Positions 21,325 to 34,800 of a DNA stretch of 64,000 bases are shown here, piece after piece. The translations under genes were made by a program, and so were the position numbers. Numbering within the stretch: position 1 is the stretch's first letter; every line of letters begins with the position of its first letter. Under the pieces are notes generated by a model that saw only the letters and a list, made by a program, of their open reading frames with translations, did not search any database and was not told the DNA's origin. The DNA is from Xiphias gladius (lineage: Eukaryota; Chordata; Actinopteri; Istiophoriformes; Xiphiidae): assembly GCF_016859285.1 (NCBI RefSeq), contig NC_053411.1, forward strand, positions 6,173,001 through 6,237,000. The letters run 5' to 3'.

Positions 21325-23170
21325 ACTTACTCATCTTGCCAGCATGAAGCCAGTGCGCCTGTGCGGCTGGAGATTGAAAGCGAAGGCTGCCTTCACGGCT
21401 ACCGAAAAAATTTGAAATATGATAAAAACAAAACAAAACAAACAAACAAACAAAAAAACCCACAAATGTTAGTGGAGAACTTGTCACAGGGAAGAGGTTG
21501 TTGAGATTGTTTTTATCGCACACTTCTGTCACAGAATCAATTACAAATTTATTTTATGAATGTGGCTACACTTTAACCATAGATTAATTTTGACCATGCT
21601 GAAATGGCGTGTGAAACTTAAGTTTATTTACAGAAAATACATGTATTTCTATCTTAAAATAAAGATATTGACAACAGCTGTATCTTGAATGCAAATTTTT
21701 ATGTGCGATTGGTAACAAAGAGTAGGACCTGTGAAAATCTGTCTACAGCTATCTTTACTCTATAGTGTAGCTAGTGTTCCCGTAATTGTTTTATCTGTCA
21801 TGCTTTGTGTAACTTTCTAATAACTAAGTTGGCTATACTTTAATTATAGAAAACATTTAATAATTAAATACACTTTTAACGATAACTATTAATCTTAAAA
21901 TCTGTCTAACGTTAGCTATATTATGCAAAGAAAGTTGTACATCTATTTTGACACCTCGCTTATACGTTAGTGGCATTACTCAAAATGTTCATATTAACAC
22001 TGAATGGAATTATTACCTGTAACAGTTTTGGGAAAGGGGGCACTTAGTTGCAGAGATCAACCTAATATACATTAATGTTACCCTCCCGGCGCTAAACGGC
22101 CGACAAAATTAGCAACTAATGTTAAGCTAGCTGATGAAAAAATGTCAAACTAGCTAACAGTTTAGCTAAGGAGTTAGTGAAGACCATACAGAGCTAAAGG
22201 GCAAGTGAATATCACAAATAGCGTTACATTTCATGTCAAGAGGCAAGACACATCAATTCGAAAGCATGATAAAGTTGGTCTGGGTCGGTGTACCTTTACA
22301 GGTTACGGAGGCTGTGTCTGTCCGAGGTCCCCTGTTCCCTGCAGGCCAAAATAGGGCACGGCTTTAGGAGGCCCCGTTCCCCCATTGCCAAGTCAGAGAG
22401 GCAACAGGTATAAAACCAGGGCCGTGGAAGCGAATCACCTCAGCTGAGATACGCCTGTGCTTTTTCCTGCCACAATGAATATGGTTGATGCAGTTTTTTT
22501 AGTCCCAAACTTGCTACAAAAATATAACAAATTAATCTACCATATGTACTTATGCCATATTTATGTAACTGTTCTTCACTTTTTAATTTTCTTTAAACGA
22601 GTATAATTTTTTTTAATTTGTATTTTTTTTCTTTTTCTTTTTGCAGTTTTTTCTTTTTTAGTGGTTTTAATGCATTATGTAAAGCACTTTGAAATGAAAT
22701 ACTTGGTGATCTAGACACGATTTCTGCTGTAGTCAAATAGCTTCTCGTCTCAATTGTGAAAATATGTTCTCTCTATATATGCCCATTAAAAACCATACTA
22801 ATTTTATTTTATTGTTGTTTATATATATATATGTATACAGTTCTGCTTTTAAAATTTTACAGTTATGTTTGTCTTTACTTTAGCATAATTTATTGTTTCA
22901 CGTTGAAGTACCCTAACTGTTTAGATAGCCTTGTTGCTATAAAAAATAAAGTTATAATTAGATTTTTATTATTATTTAAACCTTAACCTAATATTTAACA
23001 ATGAACCTAAATTGGATAGGCGTATCTCTGTTATAATTTTGCTGAAAAAACTCAGCCACCAAAAACGACCTCTTTTGCAGGCACAGTTTTGTGATTGTTT
23101 TTTTTTTTGTTTTTTTTATCTTTCATGATCCTTAATTATGATAAATCACGTTATTGTACCTGCAATTGCA
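18500..23170. other. Intergenic, no protein-coding gene recognised
   Basis: Mostly AT-rich. It holds a (CA)n tract at 21268-21323 and a GC-richer island at ~22,060-22,460 with a TATAAAA (22,411-22,417), plus several TAACGTTA/GCTAGCTAAC-like words common near teleost promoters. No exon with recognisable homology was found. Confidence 0.45.
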
Positions 23171-23288
23171 ACTTTGGTGCTCGTAAGCAGGGGTTTCTGC
23201 TGAGCACCTGAACGCAGCACGAGAGCTCCTGTAGTAGAGAGAAAGAGAGGGAGAGGAGGAGGAGGTGGAAGGCAGATCGAGGAGAAGC

Positions 23289-23312
23289 ATGAAGAATATA
23301 CCCGGTATCTAA
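23289..23312 (+). promoter_or_regulatory. Upstream ORF in the O-GlcNAcase-like leader
   Basis: ATG AAG AAT ATA CCC GGT ATC TAA: a seven-codon ORF ending 86 nt before the main ATG at 23399. If the transcript starts upstream of 23,289, as the purine-rich leader suggests, it could reduce initiation at the main start. The main start has a good context (A at -3, G at +4). Confidence 0.4.
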
Positions 23313-23398
23313 GCTGACAGAGGGGAAAAGCATCTCGTCTTCCCTCACTGATTAGGGGCCGACTGGAAGCGGAGGGAAGCAGCGGGGCTGAGAACAGG

Positions 23399-25144
23399 AT
23401 GGAGGAGAAGAAGAAGCAGTTTCTTTGTGGAGTGGTGGAAGGTAAGAGCGGCCGACTTCATAACTGACCTCCTGTCAGCTCATGTGATTTTCGTTTTTCT
23501 TCCCTTGGGGGGGCGACTTCGAATAGACCACCGTTTGACCTATATTTGCAACCCAATGTTTGGTCACCTATTGTAAGGGGGGGCGTGGGAGTGGGAATAT
23601 GTGTAAGGACCCTGGCGTAGGTAGGATGCAAAGGTCTTTATGAGATGATGTGGTGGTGATCAGTCAGGCTTGAAGTGGAGATCAAAGAGCAGGCGGTGAA
23701 AAACCTTCAGTAATGACTGGTTCTAAGGCTGCAGCCTAAGGGAAGCAAATACTCTGGATAATGGCTGGTGGTAGCGAAGATGATGATGATAATGATTGAT
23801 AAAGTGATGAATATAGGGATGATAACAAAGATGATGGTGGAAACAAAGATGCTGTGAGGATGTTGATAATGATAATAACGCTAAAGGTGAAGATGAGGAT
23901 TAAGATGGTAATGATAATGATTATGATAGTACTGATGACTGGAGACTGAGGATGTGTTTTGTTGGGATGACATGACAGTAATGATGATGATGGTGGAGAT
24001 ACTGGCACAGGATGTGAGGAAGAAGGCTGTAATGATGATGATGATAATGATGATGATGATGATGATGAAACAATGAAGAAGAAGACAATTTTAGGACCCC
24101 AATAAAAATATTTCCAGTGAAGAGCATTAATATTGGAGATGATGATGTTGAAAGTGATGGAGATAAGGGTGACGATAATGTGCATAATGATGATAAAGAA
24201 TAGGAGAAGATAACGACAACACTAGCAGTAGTGATAATAATAATAATGACGCTACAGGTTATGACAAGGACAAAAGTAGTGTTTTCTGTGTAAAGAAATC
24301 TGAAGGATTTCTAATATTTTTTCAACAGACAACAATAACAACAATCCATATGCATTTCATACATTTTTGTTCATACCAGTGAGAGCAGGTGAAAACAACA
24401 ACTTTCTGTCTCTTGTGAATCCCATCGAAACATCCACAATTATACAAAAGAATATTCAATACCAACATTTGTTACTTTTTATAGTTGTGCTGCCATGATA
24501 CCACAATATATTGTGTTGAGTAGTTATCAGGAACATGATGAGATTTTATGTTATCACAAAATAATAGGGTGGCTTATTGATAGTGAGAGCACTCCTATGT
24601 GATGCTAAAATGATGCGGAAATATGTCTGTAACCTTCGTGAATAAGCTGAATTGCAATTGCTCCAACTAAAAAAATATTTTCATCCGTTATATTTATTTT
24701 AATGATTTAAATAACTGCAAGTTAGCAGAGCCATCCTTATATGTTTTGTTCTGTCAGCCCACTAGTCCAAAACCCTAAAATATCTTACTTAAAGAATTAT
24801 AAAACAGTGAAAAACAGCAAACCCTCACATTTGAGAAGGTGGATCCAAATGTTTGGTATTTATGGTTGTTAAATTAAAAAAAAAAAAAAACATCGATGGT
24901 TGAAAATGTTGCCAATTTAGTTTTGGTCAGTGGACTAACTGCTTCAGCACCAGTCTGTTTGTCCACTGTCTCAACACTCCAGCCCTATGAATTTCAGCTA
25001 ATCTGCTTTCACAGACCCACCTGGACGTGTTTATTGTGGAAACTCGAATGGCACTGTTCATAAAAGTATGACATGCTTTGCAGTTCTAGCTCCAACACTT
25101 TCTCTCTCTCTCTCTCTCTCTTTTTTTTTCTCTCTCCATCTCTT

Positions 25145-25194
<50 letters not shown>

Positions 25195-28100
25195 TATTAC
25201 AAATTCTTGGTGGAACCCCTCAAATCTGGGTGTTTCGAAATCCCATGTGGTGGCATCCAACAGAGTTCTTAGTAACTGGGTCTGGCTTAGAGGGGAGCAC
25301 TTCGCATGCAAACATGTATGCAAACAGGTAGACGTATCATACACATGCACACCAAAATACACACTTCCCACAAGCACGCAGCAGAAAGCAGTCTCAACTG
25401 TTAGTGGTTCTGTTTTACTTGTCACTATGACCCACTTACTGTACACACATATGCAAACACACACACCCACTTTGCAGACTTATTCAAATACACAAAGGAG
25501 GGGAAACGAACACTGGAGAGGCTCCCATTTCTAAAAGAGTGTAGCTGGAGAGGAATTTTGCCTCCGCCAAACACATTGAAAGCTCTGGAGGAGCTTTCAT
25601 TGCTTTATATGCCCATACATACAGAGCTGTAGCTGTAATGTCAGCTGTTTGTTCCCAGTAGCTCATAACTGTCCAGTTTGTGAAGAAAAGATACAGAGCT
25701 GCAGATGAACTGAAAAACAGGGAACTATATATGACATATACTAATATTGGCCATCAGTGTTATCAATGTTATATTGAAAATTTTACAATGTAATATATAT
25801 TCACAAAGTACTGAGTTACAAACATGCAGTGCATTTTCCTCATTCCCATGATGTATTTTCGGTGAATATGCATCTGTCTGAACTCAAATGTGGGAAATTA
25901 ACATTTGCAGGAAAAATAACATCTATAGTTAAAGTCTCTTTTTCAGGGTTTACATACACCTGCTAACATGTGTACTGACCTGACATGTATGCACTCCTTT
26001 TTATTTTTCCACTCCAGGATTCTATGGGAGACCTTGGTCTATGGATCAGAGGAAAGTTCTCTTTCAATGGTAAGTCTGTCACCACCCTTTTAAGAAGCTT
26101 GTAAACTGTAATTAACTTGGTTTTTGTCTGCAACCCTGCATATACTGTTCTGAATGTACAGTATGTGATCACAGGTGTGCATATGTCCTTTTAACTTTGT
26201 CAGAGGGGATGGTTCTGTGTTCACATGAATAGTATGAGATTAGGAGCCACTGACCTGAGGCCTCTGGGCTAAACCCACGTTCATTTCAGTGACAGGCAGA
26301 GCAGAAAGAAATCACTAACGCAGAAGGACACCGTAGCAAAGGGGAGGCTCATCCGCAGGCCTGAGGCTCAGCCATGGATGACAGGAGGGGGCGAAGGAGG
26401 GGGCAGATAATGCATTTTTTTATGGTTTAAGGATAGAAAAAAGGATCAAATATGAGATCATTTGGTTCCGTAGATATTGTTTTTAGCTATGCTAGCATTG
26501 CAGATGTAGGGATGGTACTCTCTGTCTGTCAGTCCACCACTTTGGTGAAAACTGAAGTCTCTAAACAACAATCCGATTACTGAAGATTGCTATGAAACTT
26601 TGTACAGAATTGTGGTGTCCAGAGGATGAATTCTTGTGACTTTGGTGATCACTTGTGGTGATCACCATGAATTTGGCATTTGTTGGTTTTAAGTGAAATG
26701 TCTAAACAACTATCAGATGGATTGCCGTGCAGCTTGGTTTAGACATTCATGTTCCCCTCCAGGTGAACTGTAATAATGTTGGTGATCCTTTAACTTTTCT
26801 ACTAGCACCATCATCAGGTCAAAATTGCAGTTTATCCATTACCTTATTTTATGACTATAATACCTGCATAACCAATGATATTCCCATCTGCCTAAACTGT
26901 ACTTTGTATTTAGTGCTAATTAGCCAATGTTAGCATTGTAACACACTAAACTAAAACCTGCTAAAGCTTGTTAGCAGGCTGACATTAGCATTAGCTCAAT
27001 ACACAGCTGCACAGTCTCACAGAGCCACTAGCATGGCTGTAGAATTGTCCAATGTTTGCATGTCAGCACTATCAGTAAATGGTGTGTTGCAGAATTCCAA
27101 AGACTTTTTGATGTCCATTTAATGGCACAAAAACACAAGTATTCAGTGTTTCCTCCAGTGTGTTTTGCTTAGGATTGAGAAGCCTGTTAAATTCTGTTAA
27201 ACTATGCAGTGGTAAAAACAACTCTGACATATTCTGCTTCCTTGTAATGAAGAATGAATAAATGGTAGTAAAAGTTATTTTTTGCTACATTTTCTTAATC
27301 TAATAACTACGACATAATTTATGTGTCCTCGTAACCTTTACTGGGGTAAGTTTTGCTGGGCCCCAAGCTCTTGATATAGCAACAGCATTGTTTTTTTCCA
27401 TGCAGAGACCTTCATACCAGAGAGCTGCTCAGTCACTGTTGGCCACAGAGTATGCGACGATACCACTTTAATGCTGGACTCCCTCTTTTGCAGATGAGAC
27501 CTAAGCATCATGACAACATAAACAATGTGAACAAAAGCCAACGGAAAATAGGAGATAATCAAATGTTTTATAAAATATGAGTGCTCCAAGAGACGGTAAT
27601 CCAATATAAAGGACGGAAGCATAAAGAATAGTCTCTTTTGACTAAACAAAACCAAGGCAGCTCCTTACTGAGTCTGCAACAGCAGTTTTCATTAACAGTT
27701 TCATCAGCTCACAAAGAGAGACACGCTCTTTTAGCGTGCATTAGCTCACAGGGATTTCCATCACAGTGAACTACGGTAAAAGACTGAAAGATAATTTCAG
27801 TTGAAGTGCCATTTAAAGCATCTGGAGATCAAAACATGAACACACTGGTAATGGAACAACAGTGTGTCAAATATGAATTTATACACTAATGAAGTATGTA
27901 GCATTCCCTTTTTCATCCGCATTTATATTGAGTCATGTTTTTACCTTGTAGGGAACCAATTAATTCTTGATGACACACTGATCTATGAGATATATGAGTG
28001 GAACGACATAAATCCCTGTTGGGAGCCGTGACACAGTTTTGTAGCTCAGCAGCCAATAGTAAGAGCCACCTGCATCCCCAGAGATCAGTTGTTCTATCTG

Positions 28101-28520
28101 CTCTCTGCGTTCCACTGTTCTTTAATATACAGACCAAACCATCATACTGTAATATTTCGGTTCCAATCATTATGATTTGATAATATTTGTAATAAAAACA
28201 GACAATCCGTAATCATGATCAAGTCACTGGAATATGTCCCTAATCTTCTTTTGATTTTCTTGTGATATATGCTTACGATGCATGTTTTCTGTATAGATGT
28301 AGCTACACTTTGTTGAACAGGCCATCACTGCTTTATAAAGATAATATGAAGATGAATTTGACTTCCAAAACTTTGTCAGTGTAGCAGCAGCTGAGTGTGT
28401 GGGCTCCAGGTTTATTTATAGATTTGTTTTTTAGACTCAAGTGTGGGGTGCAGGCAAAATTCATATTCACTGTGTGTTGCATAAGTTAGGCAGAGTGGGG
28501 CTGTGGATGTGTGTACAGTA

Positions 28521-28561
<41 letters not shown>

Positions 28562-28738
28562 TTGTGTGTTTGAGGGAGGTAGGCTGCAGCTTTGTGGAGG
28601 CGACTTACGTACCATCTGTCCAGGAAATGAAGCAGAGAGAGAGTGAGAACACAGTCCACCCGCAAATGTCAAGGAAGACGAGAGCTGGTCCATGTCCAGA
28701 GAGAGAGAATGAGAGAGAGAGAGCTAGATTCATGTTTT

Positions 28739-28828
<90 letters not shown>

Positions 28829-31800
28829 TGCATGCTGATGTAGATATTGTTTCACTCCATGTACTATGCTCTATTTATAATTCAGGAGGTCATTTCCTGT
28901 AACTGAGGCGGCCATTGAGCCCCTGGATCAATACAGTGGATCTACAATTAGGTCCATAAGTATTTAGACGGTGACACAATTGATGAGGCCATCGAGATGT
29001 GATTGAAGAGTAGACTTTCAGCTTTAATTCAAGTAGTTTAACAGAAATATCACATTAACCCTTTAGGAGTTACAGCCGCTTTTATACAGAGTCCCACATC
29101 TTGATGGCTTTGTTTCAAATCCATTGCGGTGGACTACAGAGGCAAAATAACGAAAATTGTGTCACTGTCCTAATATTTACCTACCTAACTGTATTTTCTT
29201 ACTGCTTGTTGTTCTCCTTTTTTTCCCCCCCGCCCTCTGTCCTTGCCTCATTCAATCAATCTCAGCTCTTCTTCTCTGTCCCTCCAGGAGTCCAACCCGA
29301 CATCTGATATAATAAATCCAAAGAAATAAATTATATTTACAAAGTATTTACAGAGAGAGTTATAGAATAATAGGACTTTAAAGCAGAATATAAATAAAAT
29401 CCAATCAAAATGTGATCTGCAGAATCTAGATATAGTGGATTCAAATGATGCATGTGCAAATTAAATTTAAAAAGCACTAATTTAATTTAATGATTAATGA
29501 ATAATGATTAACTGCTTGGATCTGCTTTAAGATATTATTTTGTAAGTGGCAAGCCTGGATGGAAGAAGCTAGATCATCTTTGATGTTGCTCAAAAAGGAG
29601 TATTTAAGTAAAAGAAAAACATGTTTGAGTTTAACAAAGCATCTTGTGCATCAAGTGGTTGCAGAAGAATAAAATTGCAGGGATTGAAAATGAAAGTTCT
29701 GACGTTTGATTTGTGAAATTAAAAACCCTCTCTTACTATCTGTATTCCCAGCCTTGCTCCTGATACACAGATTTCACAATGAAATAATGTCCCTGTCTTT
29801 GTCCACCAGGATGCAACATTGGGGGTTGAACACCTACCTGTATGGTCCGAAAGATGACCTAAAGCACAGACTGCTGTGGAGAGAAGTGTATTCTCCTGAA
29901 GAGGAGAGTAAGGACATCCCTTTCATCGATCTACCCATCTGTCAAGCTATGTATTTGAGCATCCATCCACCCATATATGCAACCAGTTTTTGCTGCTGAG
30001 CTATAAATTTCCATCAGCTTTTTTTTAACTGTCCCTCGTGTGTCTGACAATGTTATAGGAGTGAAATGCTAAATCGGTGGTGTACCACAGTTCTTATGTT
30101 TTTATGAATTGAGCTCAAATATGTACTGTAGACTGACTGCAGACGAACTAGTTTGAGAGCTGCACCGGAACTGCACCAAGATATTCTCTCTTCCATCAGG
30201 GTGGATATTCACTATGCCAAATATGAAATTGACTTTTTTGATTTTACTTTTAAATTTTATTTTTGAGTACCATCATAAAAGCGTCAACAGTTTTTATGTT
30301 GTCCTTTATTTTATTTGTATTGTACCCTGGAAGACTGCATGGCGTTAGTCAGGAGGCTTTAGAGCCAAGCTGGATTCCCTCAGAGATGCATAAAATAGAG
30401 ATTAGAGAGAACAAATACACCTCTCCCAGACATCTGCAATTGTTGTTTACATTTTTTGTTCTTGCATATGCACTGTATTGAATGACTCTAGCAAAAAGTT
30501 CTGTATTTCTCAATTTACTACCCTCCCTTCCATGCATCACACTCCCTCATATATCCTTCCTTCTCTATTAGTTAAAACGATAATTTTTATTCCTCTTTTA
30601 TTTTGGCCCGCCTGTCTCATTTTGTTTCACCTTAAATTTCAAATTCAAGATTTTTTCTCTTCTCTCCTCCTCCTCCTCCTCCTCCTCTCAGGTCAGTTGC
30701 ATACTCTCATAGTGGAGGCCCAGTCGAGAGGCCTGAGGTTTGTTTACGCCCTCTCTCCTGGTCAGGACATCGTCTTCTCTTCTCCCTGTGACCTGACACT
30801 GCTCAAACGCAAGCTGAGACAGGTATAATAACATGAAATAAGATAATAAATACTGCTGAATGTCATCGATTCGTTGTTTGACCCTCTGTGTCTTTAATCT
30901 CTCATATACAACCTCATCCCTCTCTTTCTAGGTATCAGACCTGGGTTGCCAGGCATTTGCCATTCTGTTTGATGACATCGATCACTCCATGTGTCAGGCT
31001 GACAGCGAGGCCTTCTCTTCATTTGCCCACGCTCAGGTCAATGTAACAAATGAGATCTATCGGTTCTTGGGGGAACCACCAGTCTTCCTCTTTTGCCCAA
31101 CAGGTAGGAGTAGAGGTGGAAAACTTTTGGTCTACAGGATTTCATAAAATCGATCATTACACTTAATGAATAAACGTAACTCTTTCTCTCTCCCTGTAGA
31201 ATACTGTGGTTCTCTGTGTTCTCCCAGTATATCTAAGTCTCCATACCTTCAGACTGTTGGAGAGGACCTACTGCCCAACATAACAGTAATATGGACGGGT
31301 GAGACTCTCTTCTTTACCACACTGTACTGTGTAATGTGGCTGTAATCCTGCAGACATAAACCAGGATCTTTAAGTACAGTTTCTTGTTTTTGGTTTTTTA
31401 GCCTCATTAGTTGACCTACAGTTTCTTGGCTAATAAGAGAGCTCAGCGTGCACACATGCAAATAACTCCACACACAACCTCCTCCACAGACCAAAAAGTG
31501 ATTTAGGTGCACATCCAGCCCACATGCATATGGAAGTACAGTAGGAACACAAGCGCACACGTACACACTTTATGCCCACTCTCTTTTACTTCTTTTCTTG
31601 AATTTTATATCTTGTCTCTATTTTTCAGCATCAGAAGATATTCTCCAGTAGCCACTCTGTTGCATTGTGATTGTTAAAATTTTCATTGTAATGTCACATT
31701 GGGCAACATAATGTTGTTTTTTTATATTATTTATATTACTAAAACAGCATTAGAGGAAAAGGCAAAGCAAACTTTCCTCTACACATACATGTATATTATA

Positions 31801-34800
31801 CTGTATACTGTATTTATGTTCAGCCCTGACATGCTTCGCTCACTCTTGTTGTTTGCAAATTGCAGATAAAATTGCGGGTCAGGTGCTCATGCATTGATCA
31901 CAAGTATGGTTGTATTGCATTGGTACATGCTTCCTTCGGATCTGCAACCTTTGTATGATGGATTAGGTCTTTTTTTCCAACTTTCTGAGAAGTTTTCACT
32001 ATAGGACATTGAATTAGGAAAACAGAAGCACTTCCAGGAGGCCTATTTGAACAAAGACAGGTCACTGTCAGCTCAATAGGGCAAATATTCTACAAAGCTA
32101 TTCAAGATATATGCACGATCACTGTGTTAGGAACATATGAGCAAAGCTGGGACACCTGATAGTCTATTCAGAGAAACAGTTTTCACTCTTTTTCTCTCTC
32201 GGTCCTACAGGCAATAAGGTCATCTCTAGGAAACTTTCTGTAGACTGCCTGGCTGAGGTGGAATCTGTCCTCCAGCGCCCCCCGCTCATCTGGGACAACC
32301 TGCACGCTAATGACTACGATTCCCGACGTCTCTTCCTGGGGCCTTTCAAGGGTCGAGAGCCTCAGCTGAGGAGCCACCTTAGGGGCCTGTTGCTCAACCC
32401 TAACTGCGAGTTTGAAGCCAACTACATCCCACTGCATACGCTGGGGAGCTGGTACAGAGCCGGAAAAAAGGAATGGAAGGGTGAGGGGATCGGCTAAGGG
32501 AAGGCAGATGAAAGGAGGAAGTAGCCTTGATGAGGCAGGGGATGTCCCGAGTTAATAAACGAATATTGGCTCTGCCAGACCACAGCAATGTGCAGCTAGT
32601 CTCATTACTTCCGGAAAAGTGTTTAATAAGCCAGTGTTGCTTGGCAACAAAACACAGTTTTAACCACCAGGCAGAAATTTTGTTTGATATTACACAACAA
32701 GTAAATTAACTTCTCGGAATTAAGAGCTTCGTCTGAGCCTTCGTACTATAAGACTTTGTGTAAGACCCATACAGTGGTAGAGCTGTGGTAGCCTTTGCAT
32801 CACCTTAATTTCACGTTTGGCTCATATTTATTGTATTTGATTTACCCTGACGGTAAAATACATGAGAATACAGCCAGAGAAAGAAAGAGGAAATAAAGAA
32901 GTTGGATTAAAAAATGTAGGGGAGCCACCACTGTGATGTTTTTTCTGAAGTGGGGGGAGAGGTGGTAATGGAGGTAATTGTGTGGTGTGATGAAGGAAGA
33001 AATGAGAAGAGAGGAAGGTCCCTCTGTGGAGGAGAAACAAGGCGGAGGGCTCGAGAAGAAATAGGCTTTAAGGGAGGGGATGAGGAAAGAGATGAAGGGC
33101 AGGCTGAGGCCTGTGATGTGGAGGGAAATGAGAAAGGAATCTTAATGATTACATGAGCGGGAGGGGGATGGGTTGTTGGTAGTATGTGGAGTAATTACTG
33201 GATGCAGTGTTTTTGAGAGGTAGGGACCTAACTTTCTGATTTCTACTGTGGTCCGAATTTGATGAAAACAATACAAAACAAGAACAATGTTTACTTTCTG
33301 GAGTAGGAAGAATTACAGGTTGGATCAGAGGTTAGATTAGACATGTAATTGTGTTTAATGTTTTGCATTTAAGCATCAAGGTCAAGTTGATCTGGTTATA
33401 CTAGTTCTTTAATTGCCCTTGTCTATTTGTTTTGAGTTTGTCATATTGAACACTCATCACACCAGACAGCCTTTGTTTACGTTGCTTGCACTTCTGGGGT
33501 CATTTTCTTGGTTGATGCTGTATTGTCTTAATTCCCACAATTCATTTTTTTTTCAAATACACATGACATAATAGTGCAGTGTAAGTACAGAAGGGAATTT
33601 TTTTTTTGCAAAAAATGTAATGTAGAAGAACATTTGCACCTGTCATGTTTTAGTGTTAGTCCTCTTGAAACTGTGTAAAATTATATTTTCATATTTATAT
33701 ATGAATATATATTCAGTTTATCCATTAGCAGTAGCTTCAACAGACCAGCAAACACAAGATAAGTTGCCTTCTGAGAAAGGTGTGTATCTTCTAGTAATGC
33801 ATAGATCTGTCCACCTGACTGATTATGCGAAGGAATTTGAGCGTCGTTTTCTCTATTGTTCACTGCATGAATATATGTAATTTAGTATCCTCATATATAG
33901 TAACACAATGTTTTTAAATGCTCTAGATGAGGAGTGTGAGTACTGTCCTGATAGAGCTCTGTCTTCTGCACTACACGATTGGATGGAGGAACTCAACCAA
34001 CCACTGCAAGCAGGTAAAATAATTAGGATTTGGTGCTGCGCTTGTGTATTTGTGTGTTGATATTAGACTGAACACAAACGCTTCAGCTGCTCAGTCACGT
34101 TCATGATCTTTGAACGGACCGCTGAAATCAATGTATACCTTAACGCCATTTTTTCAGTGCTTTGTTGACAACAAACGGAACAAGAGTTTCTATTGACCAC
34201 AGCATTGTATTTGTGCTTAAAAACATAATCCATTTTTTTTCTAAAATCATAATAGGTCGGCAGAGCACACGAGCAGACCAGCGTTCCTCTGATCCAATGT
34301 CTCGCTGCAAACCTCCGGACAGATCGGACTGCCCCTCCACAATCAGAGGGACCTCTGCTGTGGCCAAACTCCCGGTCTTCCCCCTGAACTCCAGCTCACC
34401 CCCACCGTCACCCACTAAGCTCAAGGGGCAGAGGGAGGGGCGAGACAGTGAGGAGAAGAGGTCAAACCAGCCTAGTCAAAATCACCAGCCTCCAGGAACC
34501 AGACCGGGAGCACCTTCAGCTGGAAGCCGGGGACAGAAGGCCCAGGGTCGGGGGGTCTGCAGTGGGAAGGGCCTGCTAAGTGAGTCCCAGGTGCGGCTGT
34601 TGGTTGGGCTTCACTTTCTTCCCCATGAACACGGCCCATCTGCCCAGAAACTGCTACAGGATCTGACCTGGCTTAAAACAAACTGCAACCTGGTTAGCGC
34701 TAACAGTAAGAAGACACCGCCTCAGAAGGTTGGTGTTTGTTCTGTGTGGATTTCTTGTTAGTGAAATTTTAATTTGTGTAGTTGACATTCTCTATTTCAA

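Noticed and set aside
23736-24185. 149-aa minus-strand open frame rich in Ser/His/Ile
   Set aside because: It is a read-through of a GAT/AAT-rich low-complexity tract in an intron.
27338-27655. 105-aa minus-strand open frame with hydrophobic stretches
   Set aside because: It looked briefly like a receptor fragment, but no family motif is present and AT-rich DNA gives such frames by chance.
28441-28843. Long open frames of Cys-Val or His-Thr repeats across microsatellites (also at 4,518, 13,093, 21,254, 37,073, 44,634, 47,063 and 52,350)
   Set aside because: They are translations of (CA)n/(GT)n tracts, lack splice or homology support, and occur on both strands at once.
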